From contig NZ_JAIQUM010000013.1 in NCBI RefSeq assembly GCF_020075705.1, forward strand, positions 42,487 to 106,486: a DNA stretch of 64,000 nt. Direction: 5' to 3'. The DNA comes from Metabacillus rhizolycopersici (GTDB taxonomy: Bacteria > Bacillota > Bacilli > Bacillales > Bacillaceae). The position numbers and the translations under genes are program-made. The notes under the pieces are model-generated. The model did not search any database and was not told where the DNA came from. It saw only the letters and a program-made list of their open reading frames with translations. Positions within the stretch are counted from its first letter, which is position 1; the number at the start of each line of letters is the position of its first letter. Below, piece after piece: positions 39,021 to 48,769 of the stretch.

Positions 39021-39047
39021 AAGACGATTTGTGGAGGAGGGATTTCA

Positions 39048-40046
39048 ATGAAAAAAATAATCAATGAAGAGTATGGTATAAAGATTTTAGAAATGACAAA
39101 GCTTGGCCAATATGAATCATTTCGTCTACACCAATCGCAGTTCTTGATTGTTCCTGTCACACATATTGAGGAAGATGAGCTTTATGAGTTATATCATTTA
39201 AGTCAATTTATGGTTGAAAAACGAGAACCGTATATCGCTAGTATCGTATTGACGAAAAACAACAATTTATTTTTTGAGAAAGATCAGGCAAAGTACGTCA
39301 TCATAAAATGTTCGACATATACAGAGGGGAGATTCCATCAGATTGGCAGAGATCTAGCGCGATTTCATCAAAAGGGAAGAACATATCCATATCAAGTAAC
39401 AAAAATCCAACGAATTGGTCAGTGGAAATTTCTTTGGGAAAAGCGCATCGATCAGTTAGAATCGTTTTGGCATGGCAGGGTTTTTAGTCAACCACTAAAT
39501 CGATTTGAAAAAATGTTTGCCGAGTCTTTCCCTTATTATTTAGGAATAGCAGAAAATGCAATTCAGTACTTAGTTGATACAGAATTAGATGAAGACCCAC
39601 AGCCGATTGATTCAGGTACAATCTGCCATCATCGTTTTCATTCAGCAACATGGAATTCAAGCATGTGTATAAAGTTACCAACTGAGTGGGTTTTCGATCA
39701 TGGTAGTAGAGACATTGCAGAATATTTACGGCATCTTTTCTTTGAGGAAAAACAAGGAATAAATAAAAATGGTTTTAGCTTTTTAGATGATTATAATCGA
39801 ACCACTCCACTTTCAGTCTTTTCATGGAGACTTATTTATAGTAGATTACTATTTCCTGTCCATTATTTCGAATGTATTGAAAATTATTATTTATCAGCTG
39901 AAGAAAATAAGACAGTCTTTGAGGAAAGATTGAACAAAATCCTCGAAGAATCAAGTCAATATGAATCCTTCTTAAAAAGCTATTCAAGGATGCTATCAAT
40001 CAATACAAGAAGAATTGAGTTACCAGCAGTAGAATGGCTTTCTTAG
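39048..40046 (+). CDS. yutH: spore coat-associated protein YutH
   Basis: This 332-residue protein corresponds to YutH, a B. subtilis coat protein of the CotS/kinase-like superfamily. The family feature GRFHQIGRDLARFHQKGRTYPY lies near residue 90-112 and HHRFHSATW in the middle, but catalytic kinase motifs (HxDxxxxN, DFD) are not evident, so it is probably a pseudokinase. It has a GGAGGAGGG site. It is expected to be mother-cell specific. A terminator follows. Confidence 0.85.
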   Translation: MKKIINEEYGIKILEMTKLGQYESFRLHQSQFLIVPVTHIEEDELYELYHLSQFMVEKREPYIASIVLTKNNNLFFEKDQAKYVIIKCSTYTEGRFHQIGRDLARFHQKGRTYPYQVTKIQRIGQWKFLWEKRIDQLESFWHGRVFSQPLNRFEKMFAESFPYYLGIAENAIQYLVDTELDEDPQPIDSGTICHHRFHSATWNSSMCIKLPTEWVFDHGSRDIAEYLRHLFFEEKQGINKNGFSFLDDYNRTTPLSVFSWRLIYSRLLFPVHYFECIENYYLSAEENKTVFEERLNKILEESSQYESFLKSYSRMLSINTRRIELPAVEWLS

Positions 40047-40086
40047 CTAAATAGCTTAAGATAGTAGTGAATAATTTTATCGTTGG

Positions 40087-40136
40087 AAAGAAGGGCAGAC
40101 ATTCCTCGGACTGAGGCTTGCCCCCTCCCTTTTTTC
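40087..40136 (+). terminator. terminator after yutH
   Basis: GAAGGGCAGAC with CCTCGGACTGAGG and GCCCCCTCCC form a branched or imperfect hairpin followed by TTTTTT. Confidence 0.7.
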
Positions 40137-40225
40137 GTCAAAGTTTGAGGTTTTTTCCATACTAAAAAGAACAACTATCTATACTTGTGGTAGAATAAGG
40201 TATAATACAAATCGAATATTGTTGA

Positions 40226-40378
40226 CTAGCTGGTGAAGTTGTTGTTAAGAAAACAATTGGACAAGCAGTTACAAAATCGGTGAAGGCATGGAGAGTTAGT
40301 GAATGGACTTGGTACGACTTTTACTACATTCACCCATTAATTGATTTACATAATGTTGTAGCACTGAAAATCACATAG
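40226..40378 (+). pseudogene. coding-like 50-codon fragment without a start, before hom
   Basis: An open frame reads LAGEVVVKKTIGQAVTKSVK, then AWRVSEWTWYDFYYIHPLID and LHNVVALKIT before TAG. Composition is clearly protein-like (WTWYDFYY, HPLIDLHN), but it follows a TGA at 40223 and has no ATG/GTG/TTG before the internal GTG at 40280. Either it is the remnant of a small gene or it begins with an unusual codon; a GGTGA motif lies at 40232. A TATAAT box is at 40201-40206. I do not recognise the family with confidence. Confidence 0.4.
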
Positions 40379-40579
40379 TCTATGCCCAAATAATCACCTA
40401 TGTATGGCAAAGTAGCTAAAAATTAGCGGAAATTAAAAAAGGTAACGTTTTCATTTTAAAAACTGAAAATTCACCCTTGTAAAATAGTTCTATGCACTCT
40501 ATAATGACAGTTATATAAATAATGTCTTTCGTGGCAGTACATTTGTATTCTCTAGATGAACATAAAGGAGTGGAAACTT

Positions 40580-41878
40580 TTGAAGGCAATTCATGTTGGG
40601 CTTTTAGGTCTTGGAACGGTTGGTAGTGGTGTAGTTAAAATAATTGAAGATCACCAGGATAAATTAATGCATCAAGTAGGTTGTCCAGTAAAAGTGAAAA
40701 AGGTACTAGTAAAAAATATTGATAAGGAACGTCAAGTTCACATTGATGAAGATATTCTTACAACAAATGTAGACGATGTTATTAAGAATCCAGATATAGA
40801 TGTTGTCATTGAAGTAATGGGCGGGGTAGAAGAAACTCGTAAACATATCATTGAAGCACTTCAAGCTAAGAAGCATGTTGTAACAGCGAATAAAGATTTA
40901 ATGGCAGTGTACGGTACAGAATTAATCTCTCTTGCAACAGAAAAGGGCTGTGACCTTTTCTATGAGGCAAGTGTAGCTGGTGGAATTCCAATTTTGCGTA
41001 GTTTAGTTGATGGATTAGCTTCAGATAATATTACGAAAATGATGGGAATTGTTAACGGAACAACGAACTTTATCTTAACAAAAATGTCGAAGTTTGGCAG
41101 CGCATATGACGATGTATTAAAGGAAGCTCAGGAGCTAGGATATGCGGAAGCTGATCCAACATCAGATGTTGAAGGCTTGGATGCTGCTAGAAAAATGGCT
41201 ATCCTTGCACGATTAGGCTTTTCGATGCATGTTGATCTAGAAGATGTAAAAGCTAAAGGAATATCAAGTGTAACAGACGACGATATCAGCTACAGTAAAC
41301 GTCTTGGTTATACAATGAAGCTCATCGGTATTGCACAAAAGGAAAATGGGAAAATTGAAGTTGCTGTAGAACCAACTTTATTGCCTGAATCACACCCATT
41401 AGCAGCTGTTAATGATGAATATAATGCTGTTTATGTGTATGGAGAGGCTGTTGGCGAAACGATGTTCTACGGCCCTGGAGCAGGGAGCCTTCCTACGGCA
41501 ACATCGGTTGTCTCTGATTTGGTAGCCGTTATGAAAAACATGGGCTTAGATGTTAATGGAAGAAGTGCTATCGCTCCTCAATTTGACAAACAATTAAAAA
41601 GTCCAGAGCATATTTATGCGCAGCACTTCTTAAGAATTAGCGCAAAAGACCAAGTTGGTGCATTCGCAAACATTACCTCACTTTTCTCTGAACGAGGTGT
41701 AAGTTTTGAAAAAATTCTCCAGCTCCCAATAAAAAACAGCAATTTAGCAGACATTGTCATTGTCACTCATAAAGCAGCACAAAGTGATTTTGAAGAAATA
41801 TTACAACTCTTAAATGACTTAGAAGTAGTAGAAGAAGTAAAAAGTACGTATCGAGTAGAAGGGAACGGATTAATATGA
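40580..41878 (+). CDS. hom: homoserine dehydrogenase
   Basis: This enzyme reduces aspartate semialdehyde to homoserine, the branch to threonine and methionine. It is 432 residues with NAD(P) motif [11 protein letters not shown], catalytic-domain segments [13 protein letters not shown] and [10 protein letters not shown] (with the Lys of the active site in the KLIGIA region), and a C-terminal ACT domain from about 350 that mediates threonine feedback. TTG 40580 has a GGAGTGG site and gives the family N-terminus [10 protein letters not shown]. The stop overlaps thrC (ATGATG), so hom-thrC-thrB is one operon. Confidence 0.96.
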   Translation: MKAIHVGLLGLGTVGSGVVKIIEDHQDKLMHQVGCPVKVKKVLVKNIDKERQVHIDEDILTTNVDDVIKNPDIDVVIEVMGGVEETRKHIIEALQAKKHVVTANKDLMAVYGTELISLATEKGCDLFYEASVAGGIPILRSLVDGLASDNITKMMGIVNGTTNFILTKMSKFGSAYDDVLKEAQELGYAEADPTSDVEGLDAARKMAILARLGFSMHVDLEDVKAKGISSVTDDDISYSKRLGYTMKLIGIAQKENGKIEVAVEPTLLPESHPLAAVNDEYNAVYVYGEAVGETMFYGPGAGSLPTATSVVSDLVAVMKNMGLDVNGRSAIAPQFDKQLKSPEHIYAQHFLRISAKDQVGAFANITSLFSERGVSFEKILQLPIKNSNLADIVIVTHKAAQSDFEEILQLLNDLEVVEEVKSTYRVEGNGLI

Positions 41879-42936
41879 TGTGGAAGGGCCTCATTCAAGA
41901 ATTTGCAGAATTTTTACCAGTAACTGATAAAACACCAAAATTAACACTTCAAGAGGGGAATACTCCACTTATCCATTTACCGAAATTATCGGAGAAATTG
42001 GGCATTGAATTGTATGTGAAAACAGAAGGAACAAACCCTACTGGTTCATTTAAAGATAGAGGAATGGTCATGGCTGTAGCAAAAGCAAAAGAAGAAGGTA
42101 GTGACACGGTAATTTGTGCATCTACTGGTAATACATCAGCAGCAGCAGCAGCCTATGCAGCAAGAGCAAATATGAAATGTATCGTCTTGATTCCAGATGG
42201 GAAGATTGCGTTTGGGAAGCTTGCACAAGCGGTAATGTATGGCGCAGAAATTTATGCAATTCAAGGAAACTTTGATCATGCATTAACAATGGTCCGGAAC
42301 ATTAGTGAGAAATTACCGATCACGTTGGTGAACTCAGTTAACCCATATCGAATTGAAGGGCAAAAAACAGCGGCATTTGAAGTATGCGAACAACTAGGAA
42401 GCGCACCAGATTACTTGGCTATTCCTGTAGGTAATGCAGGTAATATCACAGCTTACTGGAAAGGCTTTAAAGAATATAATGAAAAGAAACAAACAGGCTT
42501 ACCAAAGATTCATGGTTTCCAAGCAGAGGGTTCAGCTGCGATTGTACGTGGTGAACCGATTGAAAATCCTGAGACAATTGCAACAGCGATTCGTATTGGG
42601 AACCCAGCGAGTTGGGAAACAGCTGTAAAAGCGAAGGAAGAGTCTAATGGTAAAATTGATTCTGTGACAGATGAAGAAATCGTTGCAGCCTATCAATTAA
42701 TTGCCCGCGAAGAAGGTGTGTTTGCTGAACCAGGTTCTTGTGCATCGATTGCTGGTTTAATCAAGCATTGCAAAGCAGGTCTTATTAAAGAAGGTAGCAA
42801 GGTTGTCGCAGTTTTAACTGGAAATGGCTTAAAAGATCCAAATACGGCAATCGATGTATCTGAAATCAAACCAATTGTCCTTCCAAATGATGAGGAAGCC
42901 TTCTTACAACAATTAACTGGGGTAACAGTTCAATGA
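41878..42936 (+). CDS. thrC: threonine synthase
   Basis: This PLP enzyme turns O-phosphohomoserine into threonine. It is 352 residues, equal to B. subtilis ThrC. The PLP lysine is Lys59 in TGSFKDRG, the phosphate loop is PVGNAGNIT, and [15 protein letters not shown] is typical. ATG 41878 gives the family N-terminus MWKGLI; the ATG three bases earlier is alternative. Its stop overlaps thrB by four bases. Confidence 0.97.
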   Translation: MWKGLIQEFAEFLPVTDKTPKLTLQEGNTPLIHLPKLSEKLGIELYVKTEGTNPTGSFKDRGMVMAVAKAKEEGSDTVICASTGNTSAAAAAYAARANMKCIVLIPDGKIAFGKLAQAVMYGAEIYAIQGNFDHALTMVRNISEKLPITLVNSVNPYRIEGQKTAAFEVCEQLGSAPDYLAIPVGNAGNITAYWKGFKEYNEKKQTGLPKIHGFQAEGSAAIVRGEPIENPETIATAIRIGNPASWETAVKAKEESNGKIDSVTDEEIVAAYQLIAREEGVFAEPGSCASIAGLIKHCKAGLIKEGSKVVAVLTGNGLKDPNTAIDVSEIKPIVLPNDEEAFLQQLTGVTVQ

Positions 42937-43853
42937 AAGAAGGAGAGATGTTAAAAATTATGGTACCGGGAAGTACGGCCAATTTAGGACCTGGATTTGA
43001 TTCGATTGGCCTTGCACTCGGTAAATATTTAACACTTGAAATAAAAAAAGCAGATCGAATCCACTTTATCCCAATGACTGAGCATGTCAAGGATACACCT
43101 ACAAACGAGGATAACTTAATTGCGAAGGTTGCAATTGGGGTAGCTACTAAGCATAATAAGCAATTACCAGCATGTGAAGTAAAGGTATGGAGCGAACTTC
43201 CGATGGCAAGAGGCATCGGAAGTAGTGCAGCAGCGATTATCGCTGGAATAGAGCTTGCTAATCAGCTCTGTAACCTCCAATTATCAAATGAAGAGAAATT
43301 AAGAATTGCAAGTACTGAAGAAGGACATCCAGATAATGTTGGGGCATCCCTTTACGGAGGATTAGTTGTTGGTTTGCATCAAGAAGATCAAACTCGAGTT
43401 GTCGTTGTCAAGAATATTGATGTCGATACAGTCGTTATCATTCCAAAATATGAAGTGCTTACGAGTAGTGCAAGAAACGTTTTACCTGAATCATTGGAAT
43501 ACAAAACAGCAGTAGAAGCTAGTGCAATTAGTAATATGCTAGTAGCTGGACTTTTGACAAATGATTGGGAGCTTGTAGGAGAAATGATGAACAAAGATCT
43601 GTTTCATCAACCATATAGAAGTAGTCTCATTCCTGAAATCAATGTTGTTCAAGAGAAAATCCATGACCTTGGTGCATATGGTTCGGCACTTAGTGGAGCG
43701 GGTCCAACGATTATTTGTTTCATTGAAAAAGGAAAAGGTGACTATTTAGCTGAAAAGCTAGCAAGTGAGTTTTCAAACTATGATGTTGAACGACTTGATA
43801 TCGATTTTAATGGTTCTAAAGTGGAACAAGTGCAAGAAGTGCAAAAACTTTAA
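42933..43853 (+). CDS. thrB: homoserine kinase
   Basis: This GHMP-family kinase phosphorylates homoserine for ThrC. It is 306 residues. The N-terminal [16 protein letters not shown], the ATP loop [16 protein letters not shown] and C-terminal [11 protein letters not shown] are the three GHMP motifs. The start is coupled to thrC by ATGA overlap; an in-frame ATG at 42948 is preceded too closely by GGAG. It is the last gene of the operon, ended by a bidirectional terminator. Confidence 0.96.
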   Translation: MKEGEMLKIMVPGSTANLGPGFDSIGLALGKYLTLEIKKADRIHFIPMTEHVKDTPTNEDNLIAKVAIGVATKHNKQLPACEVKVWSELPMARGIGSSAAAIIAGIELANQLCNLQLSNEEKLRIASTEEGHPDNVGASLYGGLVVGLHQEDQTRVVVVKNIDVDTVVIIPKYEVLTSSARNVLPESLEYKTAVEASAISNMLVAGLLTNDWELVGEMMNKDLFHQPYRSSLIPEINVVQEKIHDLGAYGSALSGAGPTIICFIEKGKGDYLAEKLASEFSNYDVERLDIDFNGSKVEQVQEVQKL

Positions 43854-43859
43854 ATTAGA

Positions 43860-43890
43860 AAAGCCAAAACTTATAAATTCTGATATTAGT
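43860..43890 (-). repeat. dispersed palindromic repeat, solo leader (type 1)
   Basis: Read on the minus strand, ATATCAGAATTTATAAG followed by TTTTGGC is the type 1 leader without any body. It lies between the thrB stop and the terminator. Confidence 0.7.
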
Positions 43891-43919
43891 AAAAAGGACT
43901 GACATTGTCAGTCCTTTTT
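43891..43919. terminator. bidirectional terminator thrB / yutI
   Basis: AAAAAGGACTGACA pairs with TGTCAGTCCTTTTT with almost no loop. Confidence 0.9.
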
Positions 43920-43924
43920 GCTAA

Positions 43925-44161
43925 TTAAAATACTTGTTCTACCTCTATAATACCTGGTACTTCTTCTAATAGTGCGCGTTCGATACCAGCTTTTAACGTG
44001 ATTGTTGAGCTTGGGCAACTACCGCAAGCACCTAAAAGACGAAGTTTAACAATACCGTCTTCTACATCTACTAATTCACAATCTCCTCCATCACGAAGTA
44101 AGAATGGTCGTAACTTATCTAATACTTCTTGTACTTGATCTACTACAGTTGCTTCAGTCAT
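43925..44161 (-). CDS. yutI: NifU-like Fe-S carrier YutI (Nfu domain)
   Basis: This 78-residue stand-alone NifU C-terminal (Nfu) domain carries the CxxC cluster-binding pair in [15 protein letters not shown]. It takes Fe-S clusters from the SUF scaffold to client proteins such as aconitase or LipA. The N-terminal [27 protein letters not shown] is typical. The start has a GGAGTCG-type site. It is convergent with thrB and divergent from yuzD. Confidence 0.92.
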   Translation of the reverse strand: MTEATVVDQVQEVLDKLRPFLLRDGGDCELVDVEDGIVKLRLLGACGSCPSSTITLKAGIERALLEEVPGIIEVEQVF

Positions 44162-44361
44162 TCTAATCGACTCCTTTCTTTATTACATATTATATGTGAA
44201 TTGAAGCGAAAAATCTAATCGTATGATTGGATAAAAAATATATACCTTCCTAGTTTAACATATTTAGATGATTTGAAAAGGGATACCACTAACTTACAAT
44301 GGGATGGATTGATTTGGTCTTTTCGAATACAATGGAGAAAAAGAATAGTGAGGTGTCAAAA

Positions 44362-44682
44362 TTGAAGCCAGTTGAAATTTGTGTCTACGGAGCGGAAGTA
44401 CTTTGTGCAAGCTGTGTTAATATGCCATCAGCGAAGGAAACTTATGAATGGCTTGATGCTGCATTAAAAAGAAAATATCAAGATCAGCCCTTTGAAATAA
44501 CCTACATCGATATAAACGAGCCACCAAATGAACGAGAAAAGCAGAAAATGGCTGAAAAGATCATGAACGATGAATATTTCTATCCGCTTGTTGTTATTGA
44601 GGGGACAGTTGTTGGCGAAGGAAATCCGCGGTTAAAAAGAGTTTATGAAGAAATGGAACAACATGGGTATGTGAGTGTGTAA
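44362..44682 (+). CDS. yuzD: YuzD family protein
   Basis: This 106-residue protein has a thioredoxin-like fold, with Cys residues in VLCASCVNMPSAKETYEWL (CxxC) and ITYIDINEPP, then FYPLVVIEGTVVGEGNPRLK. This matches the YuzD family (DUF1462). TTG 44362 is 6 bases after GAGGTG; the frame is open further upstream without a site. It is divergent from yutI, suggesting a shared redox or Fe-S link, but the function is unknown. Confidence 0.85.
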   Translation: MKPVEICVYGAEVLCASCVNMPSAKETYEWLDAALKRKYQDQPFEITYIDINEPPNEREKQKMAEKIMNDEYFYPLVVIEGTVVGEGNPRLKRVYEEMEQHGYVSV

Positions 44683-44722
44683 AGTTTTTTCAATTGATTA
44701 GTAGGACTGATTTACGAAAAAG

Positions 44723-44754
44723 AAAAAAGCTGATAGTAAAGTATCAGCTTTTTT
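44723..44754 (+). terminator. terminator after yuzD
   Basis: AAAAAAGCTGATA pairs with TATCAGCTTTTTT. Repeat copy 10 begins in the T-run. Confidence 0.9.
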
Positions 44755-44914
44755 ATAATATTAGAATTTATAAGTTTAGGCTTCAAAAATTGTCCAGCGT
44801 AAGCGTCCTAGCCCTCTTGGGTCTACAGCCACTCAGGAATAGAAGGCAAAGAACGCCTTCTATTCCTGAGTGGCTTATTTGCCCGAGGCTGAACAAGGCG
44901 CTTGAGCCTTTTTA
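44752..44914 (+). repeat. dispersed palindromic repeat, copy 10 (leader type 1, core A)
   Basis: This copy has a perfect inner stem: GCCACTCAGGAATAGAAGGC pairs with GCCTTCTATTCCTGAGTGGC around AAAGAAC. The right end is CAAGGCGCTTGAGCCTTTTTA, where the TTA is the reverse of the yutJ stop codon. Confidence 0.92.
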
Positions 44915-45976
44915 TCCATTGTGATATTTATAAACCCAAAGTAACCCGGATTTTAGCAAGCGTGGTACTCGCCCGATTAATGGATGGTCATTCACAAGAC
45001 CAAATCCTTGCTTTTTACCTAATGATCCTAGAACACCTTTAAGTTTAAATGGAGGGAATGAATCAGGTAGTGGTTCCCCATGCCATTTCTTTAGTAATAC
45101 TTGGACTATTTGTTCCGCTTGTGCTTCTGCTAGCTGAGCGCTAGGTGCATGTGGCAGACTTGCACAATCACCAACCACAAAAGCATCTTCGTAATTTGGA
45201 ATAAAGTGCTGTGGGGTTAATACAACACGACCTTGACTATCCTTTTCAATTGGAAGCTCACGAACAACCTTATTCGGTTGAATACCAGCGGTCCAAACAA
45301 TCGCATCGCATTCAAATGGTTGATCATGATTATAGATAAGATTTTGTTCTACTTTCGTGATATTTGCATGATTAATGATTTCAACCCCATGATCAACAAA
45401 CCATTTTTCAACAAAGTTGCTTAAGCGCTCAGGGAAGCTTGAAAGGATATGCTTACTTCGATCATATAGCTTAATCTTTAAATCCTTTCTACTTTCTCTA
45501 AGCTCACTAGCGAGCTCTACACCACTTAAGCCAGCGCCTACAATCGCAACAGTAGCACCGGCATTTAAATTGTTCAACATCTTATATGTATTACGGGCTA
45601 GGTCGATTGTTTGAATGCTTGAGGTATATTCGTCTGCACCTGGAACATCGTGGTATTTGTCCTCGCAACCTAAACCAATAATTAATTCATCATATGGAAA
45701 AGCCTCTGCATTTACGATCACTTCTTTTTTATCTAGATGGATGGCGCTAACTTCTCCATATTTGATATGAAGCCTGGGGTGCTCAGGAAACGACACACGG
45801 ATGTGCTGATCGGAAATTGTCCCGGCTGCTAGAGCATAATATTCTGTTTTAAGACAATGATAAGGATTTTTATCAATAAGTGTTAGTTGGATATTTTCTG
45901 GCAATTGGTTAGGTAATAGTCTGTGCAGAATACGCATTCCACCATACCCTCCGCCAACAATCACTAGATTCTTCAT
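44912..45976 (-). CDS. yutJ: NAD(P)/FAD-dependent oxidoreductase YutJ (NDH-2-like)
   Basis: This 354-residue flavoprotein of the type II NADH dehydrogenase family has the FAD motif VIVGGGYGGMRI at the N-terminus and an NAD motif AIVGAGLSGVELASEL near residue 155. FVVGDCASLP binds FAD near the C-terminus. The C-terminal membrane-anchoring helix typical of NDH-2 is shorter, so the electron acceptor is uncertain. ATG 45976 follows GGGGA. It is one of three flavin reductases in this block. Confidence 0.9.
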   Translation of the reverse strand: MKNLVIVGGGYGGMRILHRLLPNQLPENIQLTLIDKNPYHCLKTEYYALAAGTISDQHIRVSFPEHPRLHIKYGEVSAIHLDKKEVIVNAEAFPYDELIIGLGCEDKYHDVPGADEYTSSIQTIDLARNTYKMLNNLNAGATVAIVGAGLSGVELASELRESRKDLKIKLYDRSKHILSSFPERLSNFVEKWFVDHGVEIINHANITKVEQNLIYNHDQPFECDAIVWTAGIQPNKVVRELPIEKDSQGRVVLTPQHFIPNYEDAFVVGDCASLPHAPSAQLAEAQAEQIVQVLLKKWHGEPLPDSFPPFKLKGVLGSLGKKQGFGLVNDHPLIGRVPRLLKSGLLWVYKYHNG

Positions 45977-46186
45977 TTTCGATTCCCCTATTCTCATATT
46001 TTGTCTTGTAAGGTAAACAATATAAAACTGAAGCGCTTACTTTCTAAGTGGGCTTTCGCAGTAAAAAGTATCAGGACAAGACAATTATAATTATGGATGA
46101 TTTATGTACCGTTTACAATCAAATTTCGAATGAAATGAAAAAAGAACAGCTATTTGCCAAGGTTGCTCTTTGTAAAAAGATCAGAA

Positions 46187-46354
46187 AGTATAAATTTTTT
46201 GACTTAGTTTTCGTGTCCAGATCCAGCGACGTATGAACTTTACCCTCCTTATACGCTAAGGCAACATCGAATCGCATTCGCTCTTCGTATTTCCTTTATC
46301 TCATACGGAGTGCTCCAGTTCATACGTCGCTGAACGGGCGCTTGCGCTTTTCTT
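46187..46354 (+). repeat. dispersed palindromic repeat, copy 11 (leader type 3, foreign core)
   Basis: The leader TTTTTTGACTTAGTTTTCGTGTCCAG and the right end GGGCGCTTGCGCTTTTCTTA are standard, but the inside is unrelated: CAGCGACGTATGAACT and AGTTCATACGTCGCTG form a perfect 16-bp stem, with TACCCTCCTTATACG... loop DNA. The stretch 45977-46186 before it holds only a doubtful 60-codon frame; 46355-46440 holds a decayed hairpin of the second family. Confidence 0.8.
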
Positions 46355-46440
46355 AATAAGTAAGTAAACGACTATGAGGGAAAGAAGGAGGCGTAGTTGT
46401 CTGGATAGGGAAAATAACTACTGATAGAAGTCTTGTTTCA

Positions 46441-47133
46441 TTAACCTGATTTTGTCGCTCTCATTTCTGCCCAACGATCTTTAGCCATTTCAACAATACC
46501 TTTTTCAATTGATTCCTTTTGCATCTGAATCACATGGGAGAAATAACGAGTAGCCTGTTCATTTTTTCCGAGTCTACGACTAATGTCACCAATGAGGTAA
46601 AGCAGTTTTATCTCTGTTAAATGCGTATGGACAAAATCACCATTCATATAAGAGTCACTATATTCATTCAGTGCTAATCGTAAAAAACGAGTTTCTTCTT
46701 TAACATTCATCTTTTCTGTTCGATAAATCCATGACAAACGTAAATAAAGACCAGATAGCGTGATATGCCTTTCCTTTTTCAGCGTTGCACAATAGATCGC
46801 TAATTTATATGTATTTATTGCCTGCTCTACAGTGCGTTCATGGCAGTAATTAGCTCCATTCCAATTCGTACAAACTTTTTCCTGTATCGTTTCGAACGAG
46901 GTAGGTGGGAAAAAGGTAGAAAACTCGTCTGAAGAAGAATAACCACAACCAGGGCAGACATGTACATAGTAGAGGAGTGGATTTATTTTTGTTGATGTAT
47001 AATAGGAACAAAAATCAGTATCATGTTTAGTAGCTCTGATGTATTTAGTTAAAATCTTCTTTGTAGTATACGTTTCCTGACACATTTGGCAATAAACCAT
47101 TTTATTATATAAATATTCTAGTTCTTTAATCAT
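46441..47133 (-). CDS. DUF2225 family protein
   Basis: This 230-residue cytoplasmic protein matches DUF2225. N-terminal CQMCQETYTTKK and HVCPGCGYSSSDEFSTFFPP give two Cys pairs that form a likely zinc ribbon, and the C-terminal half is TPR-like helical (LAIYCATLKKERHITLSGLYLRLSWIYR, LLYLIGDISRRLGKNEQATRYFSHVIQ). Function is unknown. The start is uncertain: ATG 47133 is closer to a weak GGA site than ATG 47142. Confidence 0.82.
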   Translation of the reverse strand: MIKELEYLYNKMVYCQMCQETYTTKKILTKYIRATKHDTDFCSYYTSTKINPLLYYVHVCPGCGYSSSDEFSTFFPPTSFETIQEKVCTNWNGANYCHERTVEQAINTYKLAIYCATLKKERHITLSGLYLRLSWIYRTEKMNVKEETRFLRLALNEYSDSYMNGDFVHTHLTEIKLLYLIGDISRRLGKNEQATRYFSHVIQMQKESIEKGIVEMAKDRWAEMRATKSG

Positions 47134-47362
47134 AATAATCATTCCAAATCTACTAATTTAGATGTGTTCTAATTTGAACCTTACGTAAATTATACCAAAA
47201 AATAAGTAAAAAAGACTATTATTTTATGGGTAAAATGGTAGTGAAAATAAAAGCCTCCTACATAGTAGGAAACTTTTACTTTTATAAAACGGGGGATATT
47301 AATATTGTGTTCAGAATTCTAACATTTTATACTTATAAAAACTAAATTTTTTGGAGGACAAC

Positions 47363-48223
47363 ATGAATTCTTTTCAATTCACAAAAATGCACGGATTAGG
47401 CAATAACTATATTTATGTCAATCTTTTTGAGGAGCACCTACAAGAAGATAAACTACCTGAAATTGCGAGACAAGTATCGAATATTTATACTGGTATTGGT
47501 TCTGATGGATTAATTTTAATTTGTCCTTCAGATAAGGCAGCTGTAAAAATGAGAATCTTTAATAACGACGGCTCTGAAGGGAAAAATTGCGGAAACGGCT
47601 TACGTTGTGTTGCAAAATATGCTGTTGAGCATAAATTAGTAACAGATACAACATTTAAGATTGAAACTTTATCAGGACTTGTTGAAGCTAGAGTGCATCT
47701 TGAGAATGATAAGGTAAAATTAATTACAGTGGATATGGGAGAACCTAGATTAGTGAAGTCGGAAATTCCAATGTTGGGCGATCAAACTGAAAAAACGATT
47801 AGTGAAAAAATGGAATTTAACGGAGAAACATTTGAGGTTACAACTGTGTCGATGGGGAATCCACATATCATTTTTTATGTAGATGACATCGAACAAGCTC
47901 CAGTCACAACATTAGGGCCGATTGTGGAAAAGGATAAACGCTTTCCAGAAGGTGTTAATGTAGAATTTGTCCAAGTCGTTTCTGAGCGCGAGCTGCATTT
48001 TAGAGTGTGGGAAAGAGGTTCAGGTGTGACGCAAGCTTGTGGAACAGGTGCTTGTGCAGCGGTTGTTTCTTCTGTACTAAACAATCATACAATAAAAGGA
48101 GAATCAACAACTGTCCATTTAGCTGGTGGTGACTTGCAAATTAATTGGACTCAGGAAGGAACTGTATTAATGACAGGACCAGCTGAGGTGATTTGTACAG
48201 GAACCTATTTTATCCGGCATTAA
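47363..48223 (+). CDS. dapF: diaminopimelate epimerase
   Basis: This enzyme makes meso-diaminopimelate for lysine and peptidoglycan. It is 286 residues. The two catalytic cysteines are Cys76 ([11 protein letters not shown]) and Cys226 ([11 protein letters not shown]). ATG 47363 follows GGAGGACAAC. The C-terminal codons and stop lie in a short repeated sequence (GGCATTAACGGGCAGTAA) that also occurs after yutG. A hairpin ahead of the gene (about 47262-47283) precedes it. Confidence 0.96.
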   Translation: MNSFQFTKMHGLGNNYIYVNLFEEHLQEDKLPEIARQVSNIYTGIGSDGLILICPSDKAAVKMRIFNNDGSEGKNCGNGLRCVAKYAVEHKLVTDTTFKIETLSGLVEARVHLENDKVKLITVDMGEPRLVKSEIPMLGDQTEKTISEKMEFNGETFEVTTVSMGNPHIIFYVDDIEQAPVTTLGPIVEKDKRFPEGVNVEFVQVVSERELHFRVWERGSGVTQACGTGACAAVVSSVLNNHTIKGESTTVHLAGGDLQINWTQEGTVLMTGPAEVICTGTYFIRH

Positions 48224-48245
48224 CGGGCAGTAATCCCCCCGACCA
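48210..48245 (+). repeat. short GC-rich repeat, third family
   Basis: CCGGCATTAACGGGCAGTAA followed by TCCCCCC matches CCCGCATTAACGGGCAATAC...CCTCCCCC at 38655-38692. This copy supplies the last codons and the TAA of dapF. Confidence 0.6.
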
Positions 48246-48334
48246 TGAACACTCACGCATTTCATTTGAGTGGATGATAACAAAGATGTATACTAAACAT
48301 ATAATCCTTTAAATCTGATTAAGGAGGAATACAA

Positions 48335-48697
48335 ATGACTGATGTTGTCATAATTACAGAAGCAGCTGCTTTTCAAATAAAAGACATGATGAAAGAACAA
48401 GAAGAAGAAAACGCCTATCTTCGTGTTGCAGTAAATGGGGGAGGCTGTAGCGGTCTTTCATACGGAATGGGATTTGAACACGAAATTAGTGAAGATGACA
48501 ATGTTTTAGAACAGCATGGGTTGACGTTCCTTGTAAAAAAGGAAGACGCACCTATTTTAAATGGTACGACGATTGATTATAAGCAATCCCTGATGGGCGG
48601 TGGCTTCACCATCGACAATCCGAACGCAATTGCTGCATGTGGCTGTGGTTCATCGTTTAGAACGAAGACGGTGGCAGGTACTCCTGAGGAATGCTAA
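48335..48697 (+). CDS. yutM: A-type Fe-S carrier YutM (SufA/ErpA-like)
   Basis: This 120-residue A-type Fe-S carrier has the three cluster-ligand Cys in GGGCSGLSYG and the C-terminal CGCGSSF. It receives clusters from SufBCD and delivers them to apo-enzymes. The start is preceded by AAGGAGG. It is convergent with yumC and separated by a bidirectional terminator. Confidence 0.93.
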   Translation: MTDVVIITEAAAFQIKDMMKEQEEENAYLRVAVNGGGCSGLSYGMGFEHEISEDDNVLEQHGLTFLVKKEDAPILNGTTIDYKQSLMGGGFTIDNPNAIAACGCGSSFRTKTVAGTPEEC

Positions 48698-48721
48698 AAC
48701 AAATTTCTTTCTTATGAAAAC

Positions 48722-48755
48722 AAAAACGACTGATTGAGATCAGTCGTTTTTGTTT
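48722..48755. terminator. bidirectional terminator yutM / yumC
   Basis: AAAAACGACTGAT pairs with ATCAGTCGTTTTT over a 4-nt loop. Confidence 0.92.
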
Positions 48756-48769
48756 TGGAATAGGATTTT

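Noticed and set aside
40200..40555. T-box or other riboswitch before hom
   Set aside because: No T-box sequence (GGTGGNACCGCG) or terminator/antiterminator pair is present; the region instead contains a coding-like fragment.
46048..46236. Plus-strand frame of 62 codons in the place where B. subtilis has yuzB
   Set aside because: It does not resemble YuzB, has no good ribosome site, and its last third runs into the leader of repeat copy 11, so it is probably chance.
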